DNA of 64,000 nt from Hyunsoonleella pacifica (lineage in GTDB: Bacteria; Bacteroidota; Bacteroidia; Flavobacteriales; Flavobacteriaceae), in NCBI RefSeq assembly GCF_004310335.1, contig NZ_SIRS01000002.1, positions 558,001-622,000 of the forward strand, given 5' to 3'. Of the stretch, positions 1-7,723 are shown piece by piece. Each line of letters opens with the position of its first letter. Within the stretch, counting starts at the first letter, position 1. Below the pieces are notes generated by a model, which had not been told where the DNA came from, did no database searches, and worked only from the letters and a program-made list of their open reading frames with translations. The position numbers and the translations under genes are program-made.

Positions 1-3000
1 AGTTGTTTGCTTATAATCTTTATCAGATTTATAAGCATGTTCATGTACTTTTGCAGCCGTTTCATACTTCAAAGACTCAAAACATCTTATACGTCTAATT
101 CTATTAATTTTCTCTCCTTTTTTGTTAAGCATCCAAATCCCTTTATCTAAGGCTGATTTTAAACTTCCTCCTGCAGAAATCTCTAGTTTAACCTGTTCTT
201 CAATAATTTCTCCAACTGATTTATCAACAATTTTATTCTTAATTTCTTCTAAAGTTTTAAAACCATTTGAATTTGCATCCTTCTTAAAAACTAAATCTTT
301 TCTAATAACAAGTGAAATAGTATCTTCTAAAAGCATTTTGCTTTTTTCATCAAAAAGTACTTTGTTTTCTTCATCTCTTTTTGGTTGTTTTATTGCTCCA
401 TAAAAAGATTCTCCGTGTAATTGCCCTCTAACGGTATCGCCTTTTGCAATCAATGGAATTTTATTACCATAAACATCTAATTTAAAATGTTTTTTACCAT
501 TTTCATCAATAAAAGTAGCATATTGAATTCTGCCTCGTTTTCGCACTTTTTTAACTGATGGCGTTAACGCAGTGAACTCTAATTGGTTATTAATGAGTGT
601 TTCCTTCTCAAAATCTAAAATATATGATGGCTTAAAGTTTTCCCAATTTCTGGGCCTTTCATGATAGGTTTTACCTGTATGACTATCCTTTTCTTCATTA
701 TATTTTTCTATTATAGAATCTCTAACTGAAAATTTTGGAATTAATGTTAAAATAGCGGCGTCAATGGCATGGTGACTATGTTTTGTTCTATCTTTTTTGT
801 CGGAAGAAAGCTTTATATTATATACTTCTTTAAAAGCATTTACCACATTACCTTTTTGAACTTCTACCTTTTTAAAAACAGTTTTAAGATAGGGCAATGC
901 ATATTTTGTCATGGTTTGAGTGTCTCGTAATTGACTATTTTTCCATCCCGCTTTGTATTCTGTGATTGTAAATGTTTCTAACTTTTTCTTCCAATAATCC
1001 CGATTAAACCTATTATAATGACGCATTTGTATGCAATAGTCTTTATACTCTTTTGTACTTGCATATTTTGTCTTTTTTAGCCAATCGTCAAAAAGATTTT
1101 CATAATGTTCTAGTTTATCCTTTATAAATTGAAGACGAGGTTCTATTGCCGAATACTGTACGCCTTTAAAATCAACTGTTTCAGAATAATTGGGAAGTTG
1201 TGTTGGGATTTGCTTCTTTTTCACAGTTCGGTTATAAATTGCATCAGCAATAGTTAAATTTTTTAGTTCGTTGTCAAAACACATACTAGCAGGAATAGTA
1301 TGCTCAAAATCGTACTTATTACCACTAAATAAGTCACATACATTTATAGAATTCCCAGTGTAAATACATATTTTATTTTGTTCATTCCATAAACGTATTT
1401 TGTGGATTAGTGACATATCATTAGTGTCATAGCTTGTATCGCACTCTTTATTTATTTCTTCTATTGTTTTCTTGAAATTATTGTTTTCCCGTTCACGTTC
1501 AGCTTGCCATTTTTCAATCGCTTTTCTCTTGTTAGCATCATTTAATTCTCTTGCGATTTCAACAACAATACGCGTATCTTCATCAATTTGGTTAGTTTGT
1601 AAAAGATAATTAAGCAAGTGCCTTAATTTATGAAGCGTTTTTAATGCCATTGGGTTTTTAAATCCCTTTGAAAGAGGCTCTGGACTACCCAATAATTTTA
1701 ACGAGATAGCTTCCTGTTCCGCATTGGGGTTTTTGTACAAAAAGTTTTCTAAGTCTGAATCTTTAATGTAAACAGTATTTCCTTTTGCCTTTATTTCATG
1801 ATAGTATTCAGCATTACTATATTTTTCTTGCTCTGAAGGATGCCAAAGATATTTTTTATTTTCATCCGGTACTTGATATGTTTCCTGAAGCCAATTAAAA
1901 ATTCTATCATGCAACCGTGGTTGTTGTAAAAAACCTGTTTTTCTATTTTTTAAGAACTCCCGAAACTTTTCAGAAACATATGTTATAGCGAACTCTTTTT
2001 CATCTTGAGTATAACGACTCCAAGTTTTATCTCCAATAACTTGATTAAGTTTTTCATTCACTAATCTTTTTTCACTTTCGTCAAGAGCTCTGTCATCTTC
2101 AATGGCATAAGAATCAAACTTTATAGATTCGTCTTGTATTATAGCATTTACTACATTATTTAATAGTTTTTCATTATCAGTATCGACTAGTATTTTATCA
2201 ATTTCAGACGAGAAATATTCAATAGAATCATCAGTAATATCATGTGTTCCTAATACTTTGTGAATATTAGCGAGATACACGGCTTTACTATAAATAATAC
2301 CTTTTCTTAAATAAGGAAGTACTTTTTTTATTGCTGAAAGACTTAATGTAGCATAACCTTGTTGCAATTTTATTTTTGAAAATTTCTCTACTTTATCATT
2401 GCTTAAGTTAAGTTTTTCTTTTCCAAATTCTTCTAACTTATCTTGACTATCAAAAGTAAAAAGCACATGCCAAACATCTTCAAACGAATACTTTTTTTTA
2501 GTTTTCTTAATAGGCTGTTCTGGTCTTTCATTAATAGTATTCCAATTATATTCCTCCTGCCAGTTTTCTCCCAATAATTCTTGAAAAGAATTTAGAAGTT
2601 TAGCTGAAAGTACTTTAGTTTTGGGTCTATCTTTAAATCTGGACTCCATTTTAGCACCATCCTTTCTTAACTTATTAATAATCGTACTCAGTTTGAAATC
2701 GTTTGATGCCTTGTAAAAAAGAGGATATATATGCTGTAACAAGTAATTTTCAAGTTTCCATCCTTCAGGTTGTTTAATTTTTAAATTGTTTATAAAAACC
2801 CAAGTTCTATACTCTTCATATAATGGATGACTTACTGGCGCTCGTTTTTTGTTTTTCTCATAAGTACAAATACCAATTAATCCTTTTTGTGTTCGAAGAG
2901 GTCTTTGCCAAATAATTGATTTCCAAAGTTTTTTATAAAAATCTTCGTCTACCCCATGCGCATCACAAATTAGTTTTAGTTCGTTTTCATAATCTTTTCT

Positions 3001-3702
3001 TAAGTTGTAACGGTTTCTTATTCTATTTTGTTTCGTTTTCTTTTGGTAATGATATAATGCAGCTCCTAACGATTTATATTTGTTTAAATAAGTAGATATT
3101 TCGTTTCTACCAGGTGTTCCTGTTTTTTTACTTCCTTCAAGCATTGTTTTTGCTTCTTCTTCATCACGACCTTTAAAACCGCGTCGTTGTACTAATTGGT
3201 AAAATACACGTCCTAATATTTGAGGATTATCTTTGAACACTTTCTTAGAATCTGCATTACCACAAACTGCCTTGGTTCTAAAAATATAATAGCTTTCATG
3301 GTTGTCTTTTGAAAACAAATGAAAATCTGGTTTCCCATCGCCATTAAAATCAAAACGTAACCATTCAATAAATGCTTTACTACTTGGGTATTGACGTGAT
3401 TGACCTTTCGTGTATTTTCGCCATTGGTTAAGTTCCTCAATGGTTAAAGGACACAAATCATTTTTTATTAAGAGTTGCAATAATTCCCATTTTCGATATT
3501 TCTCTGCTTGATAGTTTCTCCTTTTTCCACGACTTTCGGTACGTTTTTTAACTTTAGGAAATTCAATGCCTTTTTCTTCTCCTACACCTTTATCAAAAGT
3601 TAGAACTCCTTTTTTAATAATTTGATTTTCCTTTTCCGAAGTGTTACGTATTGCCCAACCTATGGAGTTGGTTCCCAAATCTATACCAAGAGTAATGTTC
3701 AT
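1..3702 (-). CDS. cas9: CRISPR-associated endonuclease Cas9, type II-C-like (3' part outside window)
   Basis: RNA-guided DNA endonuclease that cuts both strands of invading DNA with its HNH and RuvC domains, guided by crRNA:tracrRNA. Reading the minus strand from ATG at 3702 gives 1234 residues without a stop; the C-terminal PAM-interacting end lies beyond position 1. RuvC-I (TLGIDLGTNSIGWAI) carries D8. An arginine-rich bridge helix follows at about residues 53-80. RuvC-II (VVEIAREL) has E715, the HNH motif FEHTIPAS has H801 with a partner asparagine near N824, and RuvC-III (HHAIDAA) has H978 and D981. All catalytic residues are therefore present. The length points to the large Bacteroidota group of II-C enzymes. 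A tracrRNA locus is divergent on its upstream side. cas1, cas2 and the array are expected to the left. Confidence 0.95.
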   Translation of the reverse strand, partial: MNITLGIDLGTNSIGWAIRNTSEKENQIIKKGVLTFDKGVGEEKGIEFPKVKKRTESRGKRRNYQAEKYRKWELLQLLIKNDLCPLTIEELNQWRKYTKGQSRQYPSSKAFIEWLRFDFNGDGKPDFHLFSKDNHESYYIFRTKAVCGNADSKKVFKDNPQILGRVFYQLVQRRGFKGRDEEEAKTMLEGSKKTGTPGRNEISTYLNKYKSLGAALYHYQKKTKQNRIRNRYNLRKDYENELKLICDAHGVDEDFYKKLWKSIIWQRPLRTQKGLIGICTYEKNKKRAPVSHPLYEEYRTWVFINNLKIKQPEGWKLENYLLQHIYPLFYKASNDFKLSTIINKLRKDGAKMESRFKDRPKTKVLSAKLLNSFQELLGENWQEEYNWNTINERPEQPIKKTKKKYSFEDVWHVLFTFDSQDKLEEFGKEKLNLSNDKVEKFSKIKLQQGYATLSLSAIKKVLPYLRKGIIYSKAVYLANIHKVLGTHDITDDSIEYFSSEIDKILVDTDNEKLLNNVVNAIIQDESIKFDSYAIEDDRALDESEKRLVNEKLNQVIGDKTWSRYTQDEKEFAITYVSEKFREFLKNRKTGFLQQPRLHDRIFNWLQETYQVPDENKKYLWHPSEQEKYSNAEYYHEIKAKGNTVYIKDSDLENFLYKNPNAEQEAISLKLLGSPEPLSKGFKNPMALKTLHKLRHLLNYLLQTNQIDEDTRIVVEIARELNDANKRKAIEKWQAERERENNNFKKTIEEINKECDTSYDTNDMSLIHKIRLWNEQNKICIYTGNSINVCDLFSGNKYDFEHTIPASMCFDNELKNLTIADAIYNRTVKKKQIPTQLPNYSETVDFKGVQYSAIEPRLQFIKDKLEHYENLFDDWLKKTKYASTKEYKDYCIQMRHYNRFNRDYWKKKLETFTITEYKAGWKNSQLRDTQTMTKYALPYLKTVFKKVEVQKGNVVNAFKEVYNIKLSSDKKDRTKHSHHAIDAAILTLIPKFSVRDSIIEKYNEEKDSHTGKTYHERPRNWENFKPSYILDFEKETLINNQLEFTALTPSVKKVRKRGRIQYATFIDENGKKHFKLDVYGNKIPLIAKGDTVRGQLHGESFYGAIKQPKRDEENKVLFDEKSKMLLEDTISLVIRKDLVFKKDANSNGFKTLEEIKNKIVDKSVGEIIEEQVKLEISAGGSLKSALDKGIWMLNKKGEKINRIRRIRCFESLKYETAAKVHEHAYKSDKDYKQTT

Positions 3703-3735
3703 AATTATGTTAAAAATTATATTTAAACAGGTTAT

Positions 3736-3768
3736 ATATATCGAAAATAATAAATATTTTTACACAAA
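3736..3768 (-). promoter_or_regulatory. Putative cas9 promoter with an 11-base site matching the tracrRNA upstream region
   Basis: On the minus strand, TATTTTCG (3749 to 3742) fits the Bacteroidota -7 consensus TAnnTTTG with one mismatch. It would start transcription about 34 bases before the cas9 ATG. A TTTG at 3768-3765 could be the -33 element, but the 15-base spacing is shorter than the usual 19-21. The 11 bases TTTCGATATAT (3746 to 3736) overlap the -7 box and are identical to the 11 bases directly before the repeat-like sequence of the tracrRNA locus (3873-3883, plus strand). Confidence 0.5.
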
Positions 3769-3883
3769 TGAAAAGAAAAGAGTATTTGTATACAGTACTT
3801 TGTTTTAAGTGTCCAAAACTTATCTCTGGTCTAAATTGACTTATCTTTTCATTCTTTTATAATTCTATCGACTTTCGATATAT

Positions 3884-3994
3884 GTTGTGAATTGCTTTAT
3901 TTTTTATATTTTTATAATCTGAAAGCTTTTCACAATAAGGCTATAAGCCGAAGAAAAATCTTAAATCCTGCGTACTCCGTGGGATTTTTATTTT
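3884..3994 (+). ncRNA. tracrRNA locus (possible long form starting further upstream)
   Basis: Trans-activating RNA that pairs with the crRNA repeat and binds Cas9. The anti-repeat is GAAAGCTTTTCACAATAAGG (3921-3940). It is followed by a nexus-like hairpin GGCT-ATA-AGCC (3939-3949) and a terminator with a 10-bp stem AAATCCTGCG / CGTGGGATTT (3963-3987) and T-rich tail. ACAATAAGGC after the duplex resembles known II-C tracrRNAs such as that of Neisseria. Directly upstream, GTTGTGAATTGCTTT (3884-3898) is complementary to the anti-repeat (7 bp, a TT/TT internal loop, then 5 bp). A small upper stem TTATA / TATAA closes the loop, so this one transcript can fold like a single-guide RNA. The 5' end is not known: a start near 3884 gives a short form, and a start upstream of about 3860 would include a guide-like segment. 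Confidence 0.82.
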
Positions 3995-4100
3995 CATGCT
4001 AATAAACTTAAACGCTATTAAAAGTTTTAGGGAAGTTTTTAAAAATAGTAAAAGTTTAATTATTAATGCAGAATTTTCGTAAAAACTATGAAAGTTTCTT
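3995..4100. other. AT-rich spacer with nothing recognised
   Basis: Stretch between the tracrRNA terminator and the structured RNA. I see no reading frame, repeat unit or hairpin worth naming here, only several scattered AGTTT-like words. Confidence 0.5.
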
Positions 4101-4200
4101 CCGCGCTAAGGATTGAACGGCATGTTTGAAATCCCCGACGTAGGAGGGATTGAGTAGTGAAAGCCTGACCTCCCGATAGCTATCGGGATGGTAGCGCCCG
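4101..4200 (+). ncRNA. Structured RNA, copy 1 (Flavo-1-like)
   Basis: A closing stem GCGCTA (4103-4108) / TAGCGC (4192-4197) encloses two hairpins: AATCCC / GGGATT (4130-4151) and a palindrome CCCGATAG / CTATCGGG (4172-4187). Conserved single-stranded blocks are GGATTGAACGGCATGTT and TAGTGAAAGCC. A second copy at 43732-43822 keeps both blocks but has different bases in all three stems, with pairing preserved. That is good evidence for an RNA structure. The layout recalls the flavobacterial Flavo-1 RNA motif, but I could not compare with that model. Strand is chosen because both copies read in the same sense and the blocks look like loop sequences. Its function is unknown. Confidence 0.65.
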
Positions 4201-4210
4201 TAAAATGATT

Positions 4211-4831
4211 CTAAAAAATCTCTAAACTTCCCTTGCCTTCTCTAATAACACTAGGTTCATCTACAGATAAATCAATTATTGTTGAGGGGTCGTTACCGCC
4301 ATAACCACCATCTATAACCAAATCTACTAGGTTGTCCCATTTTTCAAGAATAAGCTCTGGGTCTGTAGTGTATTCCAAAATTTCATCCTCGTCTCGAATA
4401 GAAGTAGAAATAATAGGGTTTCCTAACTGTTTTACTATTTCTAAGGCTGTGTTATTATCGGGCACTCTTATACCTACTGTTTTTCGTTTTTTAAAAGGGT
4501 TGGGTAAGGATTTAGATCCTGGTAAAATGAAAGTATAAGCGCCAGGGAGTGCACGTTTTAAGATTTTAAACGTGGAGGTATCTATTTGCTTTACATAGTC
4601 GCTAAGGTTACTTAAATCATGACAAACAAACGAAAAGTTAGATTTTTCTAACTTTACGCCTTTAATTCTCGCTACCTTTTCTAAAGCTTTAATATTAGTA
4701 ATATCGCAACCTAAGCCATACACTGTGTCTGTTGGATAAATAATGAGACCGCCATTTTTTAGTACTTGCACTACCCTATCAATTGCTTTAGGGTTTGGGT
4801 TTTCCTCATAAATTCTAATAAACTCAGCCAT
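4211..4831 (-). CDS. L-threonylcarbamoyladenylate synthase family protein (YciO-like)
   Basis: YrdC/Sua5-fold protein of 206 residues, the usual length for the short branch without a Sua5 C-terminal domain. Family members make threonylcarbamoyl-AMP from threonine, bicarbonate and ATP for the t6A modification of tRNA. The N-terminal part carries PTDTVYGLGCD, followed by a KGVK region, LPGAYTFILPG, GIRVPDN, and a final ST-I-D and REGKG segment. The start IYEENPNPKAI and the end VIREGKG match E. coli YciO better than TsaC, so whether it is the main t6A enzyme is uncertain. The gene stands alone, divergent from the lipoprotein hydrolase at 4879. The ATG at 4831 gives a full N-terminus. Confidence 0.85.
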   Translation of the reverse strand: MAEFIRIYEENPNPKAIDRVVQVLKNGGLIIYPTDTVYGLGCDITNIKALEKVARIKGVKLEKSNFSFVCHDLSNLSDYVKQIDTSTFKILKRALPGAYTFILPGSKSLPNPFKKRKTVGIRVPDNNTALEIVKQLGNPIISTSIRDEDEILEYTTDPELILEKWDNLVDLVIDGGYGGNDPSTIIDLSVDEPSVIREGKGSLEIF

Positions 4832-4878
4832 AATATTTATCTTGTACTAACGTTTACAAAGTAATTAAAAAAAAGCTC

Positions 4879-5748
4879 ATGCGAATAGAAAAATACACTT
4901 TTGTAGTATTGTTTATTGTTAGTTTGTTTTTTGGATGTTCTAACGAAACAGCTGATGTTGAAGAGACTTCAAACGATACTTTAGACACAAGCAAAGTTTA
5001 TGAAGAATTAAATATTTCTTACGGAAGCCATGAGCGTCAAAAGTTTGATTTGTACTTACCAGCGAATAGAACCTCTGTTACTAAAACTATTATTTTAATA
5101 CACGGTGGTGGATGGACATCTGGTGATAAAGGCGATATGGATGCTATTAAACTTTTAATCAATCAAGAACTTCCTGATGTGGCAATTGTAAATATGAATT
5201 ATAGGTTAGCAGATGCTAATAACCCACCATACCCTATGCAAATTGATGATATTTCCAGTTTAGTTGCATTTTTAAAGGTTAATAAAGACAGGTATTCTAT
5301 TTCTGAAGATATTGGGTTTGTTGGCACCAGTGCTGGGGCACATTTATCGCTTTTATGGAGCTATGCTTTTGATAATGATGCTAAAGTAGATATGGTTTGT
5401 AGTATTGTGGGGCCAACCAATTTTACTGATCCTGCTTATTTAAATAATACAAACCCTGTTTTGCAGGATCTGCTAAATGTTTTTGGAATTGACACTACAA
5501 CTGATTTCCTTGAAGAAGTAAGTCCGTTATTTCAAGTAAAAGCGTCTTCACCTCCTACTATACTGTTTTATGGTGGACAAGACCCGTTAATTCCTACCAC
5601 TCAAGGTACTGATTTAAGGGATAAACTTGAGGCTTTGGGAGTTAGTTTTGAATTTACTTTATATGAAAATGCAGGACATGGATGGACAGGATTAGAGTTA
5701 TTGGACACTTGGAGTAAATTAAAACTATTTATTGAAACATATTTATAA
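4879..5748 (+). CDS. Alpha/beta hydrolase lipoprotein (BD-FAE / esterase-like)
   Basis: Exported serine hydrolase of 289 residues. The N-terminus is a lipoprotein signal with the lipobox ending in FFGC, so Cys20 is the likely lipidation site. The oxyanion motif HGGGW lies near residue 75, and the nucleophile elbow GTSAG places the serine near 151. GGQDPLIP near 231 supplies the aspartate and GHGW near 266 the histidine. This order fits carboxylesterase/acetylesterase-type enzymes of the BD-FAE group. The substrate cannot be read from the sequence. It is followed after about 40 bp by an exported aspartyl protease-like gene in the same direction. Confidence 0.85.
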   Translation: MRIEKYTFVVLFIVSLFFGCSNETADVEETSNDTLDTSKVYEELNISYGSHERQKFDLYLPANRTSVTKTIILIHGGGWTSGDKGDMDAIKLLINQELPDVAIVNMNYRLADANNPPYPMQIDDISSLVAFLKVNKDRYSISEDIGFVGTSAGAHLSLLWSYAFDNDAKVDMVCSIVGPTNFTDPAYLNNTNPVLQDLLNVFGIDTTTDFLEEVSPLFQVKASSPPTILFYGGQDPLIPTTQGTDLRDKLEALGVSFEFTLYENAGHGWTGLELLDTWSKLKLFIETYL

Positions 5749-5790
5749 CTAAACTTTGTAACATTTTATTGATTTAGCAGTCTTTATAGC

Positions 5791-6753
5791 ATGAGCCGTC
5801 TTGTACTAACCTTATTTTTAATCCTTCCTATTGTTTGTTTTTCTGGAAACAAGAAAGTAAACCCACCGGTAATTTTTAAAAACGCTGAAATTTTAAATGC
5901 AAACACTACTAGAATTCCATTTAAATTGGTAGATCACCTAATGGTTGTTCAAGCTGAACTTTTAGATAAAAAAGGAAGTTTTATTATTGATACAGGGGCT
6001 GAGGCCATGATTTTAAATCAGGTGCATTTTAATAATCTGTATGAATTTCATAAAAATTCTAAAGAAGTTTCAGGTGTTAATGATGTCCTTGACTATTCTT
6101 ATGAAAAACGAATAGATGCCTTTGATTTAAGTGGGTTTAGACTTGAAAATAAAGTTTCAGATGTTATTGATTTGTCGCATGTGGAAAAAAGTAAAAAAAT
6201 TAAACTTTTAGGTATTATAGGCTATGATGTTTTAAAAGATTACGAGGTGTTTGTAGATTTATACTTAAAACAAATTACACTTACCAAAACAGATAAAAAG
6301 GGAAACCCACTTAACGATAAGATATATTTAGAGACTATTGTTGATAGCTTAGATTTTACTTTAAAAAAGCATACTATAGTTGTTAATGCTCTTATTAACA
6401 ACCAAAAACTTAAGCTAGGTATAGATACTGCAGCAGAATTTAACCAAATCAATAAAAGTGTTAATAAAAAAGCGTTGCGTTATTTTATTCCCAAGAAACG
6501 ATTAAAGCTTAGTGATGCTGGTGGTAAAAGTATTCGGGTTTTGGCAGGAAAATTGCATAGGGTTAAATTGAATAATAATGTTTATTTTGGTCCTATGTAC
6601 ACAGTTTTAACCAATTTAAATCAACTTAATGAAACCTTTGGTACACAGCTAGATGGTATTTTAGGGTATGAATTTTTTGCTCAAAAGCGCACTATTATCA
6701 ATTACAAAAAAGAAAAGTTGTATTTTATTGACTATCCTCTAAATACACAATGA
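5791..6753 (+). CDS. Exported retropepsin-like aspartyl protease family protein
   Basis: A 320-residue protein with an N-terminal signal peptide (SRLVLTLFLILPIVCFSG). It holds two retropepsin-like half sites: IIDTGAEAMIL near residue 66 and LGIDTAAEFNQI near 211, each with the D-T/S-G/A core. A second glycine-rich strand, GILGYEFF, lies near the C-terminus, as in Bacteroidota aspartyl protease family proteins. No PDZ domain is visible. The second site reads DTA rather than DTG, which may weaken catalysis. The stop overlaps the start of the next gene by 4 bases (ATGA), so the two are translationally coupled. Confidence 0.8.
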   Translation: MSRLVLTLFLILPIVCFSGNKKVNPPVIFKNAEILNANTTRIPFKLVDHLMVVQAELLDKKGSFIIDTGAEAMILNQVHFNNLYEFHKNSKEVSGVNDVLDYSYEKRIDAFDLSGFRLENKVSDVIDLSHVEKSKKIKLLGIIGYDVLKDYEVFVDLYLKQITLTKTDKKGNPLNDKIYLETIVDSLDFTLKKHTIVVNALINNQKLKLGIDTAAEFNQINKSVNKKALRYFIPKKRLKLSDAGGKSIRVLAGKLHRVKLNNNVYFGPMYTVLTNLNQLNETFGTQLDGILGYEFFAQKRTIINYKKEKLYFIDYPLNTQ

Positions 6754-7718
6754 AATCACTAAAAACATGTTTGCTTTTAATGTTTTTTAGTTTTATAAAT
6801 TTTGGTTTGCATGCTCAAGAAGATGCGTTAAAAGGTTATAAAATTGAAAACGACACTGTAGTGTTTCGTTTTGATGTAAGGGACTATTCAAAATTTACTC
6901 AAGAACACACAGGGCAACGCTTGGAGTTTTCAGATTTTAATATAGAAACTGTTGCTGTTTCTGGCGAGTTTAATCTTTGGTCTCGAGAAGGTTGGAGAAT
7001 GGAAAAGGTAAGTGATTATGTTTATGAGCTTAAAAAGTGTGTAACCGATTTTAATGATGCCTTTACCTGGGAGTTTAAATACGTCATAAATAACGCCTAT
7101 TGGGCAGAACCTTCAAAACGTGATGGAAATGTTTCTAAAGCTCTAAAAGACGGAAAAAAACTTAGAGGAATTTACAATCTTAAAATGTATACAGCTTATC
7201 CAACAAAAGAAGGTAATGTATATTTTAAGTTAAAAGGTTTTAAAGATGCCAAAAAGGTAATTCTTGCTGGATCATTTAATAAATGGAATGAACGTTTGTT
7301 TAAAATGAATAAAACCGATTTTGGTTGGGAATTAACACTTCAAATGAAACCTGATGTATATCAATATCGATTTATTGTGGATGGTAAATGGATGGAAGAC
7401 CCACATAATCCCAATAAGACCCCTAATGAATTTCACGAATACAATTCAGTTATAGATATACAAAAATATACCACTTTTGCTTTGGTTGGATACGCTAATG
7501 CTGAAGAAGTAATTTTAGCAGGTTCCTTTAATGACTGGAATGAAGTTGACTTTAAAATGAAAAAAACTATTGATGGATGGGTATATACTATACCACTTTC
7601 TGGGGGGAAACATCACTATAAATTTATTGTGGATGGCAAATGGATGACAGACCCAGACAATCCTATTAGAGAATATGATGCTGAGGGTCATATTAATTCA
7701 GTTTATATGGTAAAATAG
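6750..7718 (+). CDS. Exported protein with three glycogen-binding (CBM48/AMPK-type) domains
   Basis: The protein has 322 residues and a signal peptide (FFSFINFGLHAQ). It repeats an Ig-like carbohydrate-binding module three times, at about residues 65-150, 155-235 and 240-320. Diagnostic cores are GEFNLWS near 71, GSFNKWN near 172 and GSFNDWN near 257; the last two are followed by YRFIVDGKWM or YKFIVDGKWM and DP-NP. This is the E-set N-terminal glycogen-binding type seen in branching enzymes and AMPK beta. No catalytic domain is present, so binding of alpha-glucan at the surface or in the periplasm is the most that can be inferred. The start overlaps the upstream protease gene by 4 bases. Confidence 0.82.
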   Translation: MKSLKTCLLLMFFSFINFGLHAQEDALKGYKIENDTVVFRFDVRDYSKFTQEHTGQRLEFSDFNIETVAVSGEFNLWSREGWRMEKVSDYVYELKKCVTDFNDAFTWEFKYVINNAYWAEPSKRDGNVSKALKDGKKLRGIYNLKMYTAYPTKEGNVYFKLKGFKDAKKVILAGSFNKWNERLFKMNKTDFGWELTLQMKPDVYQYRFIVDGKWMEDPHNPNKTPNEFHEYNSVIDIQKYTTFALVGYANAEEVILAGSFNDWNEVDFKMKKTIDGWVYTIPLSGGKHHYKFIVDGKWMTDPDNPIREYDAEGHINSVYMVK

Positions 7719-7723
7719 TTTGC

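Noticed and set aside
122-403. Plus-strand open frame of 93 codons near the left edge
   Set aside because: It lies opposite the cas9 reading frame and has a serine/phenylalanine-rich composition typical of an antisense shadow.
3990-4100. Possible second tracrRNA or leader-like region
   Set aside because: No pairing to the anti-repeat or repeat-like segment and no hairpin could be found.
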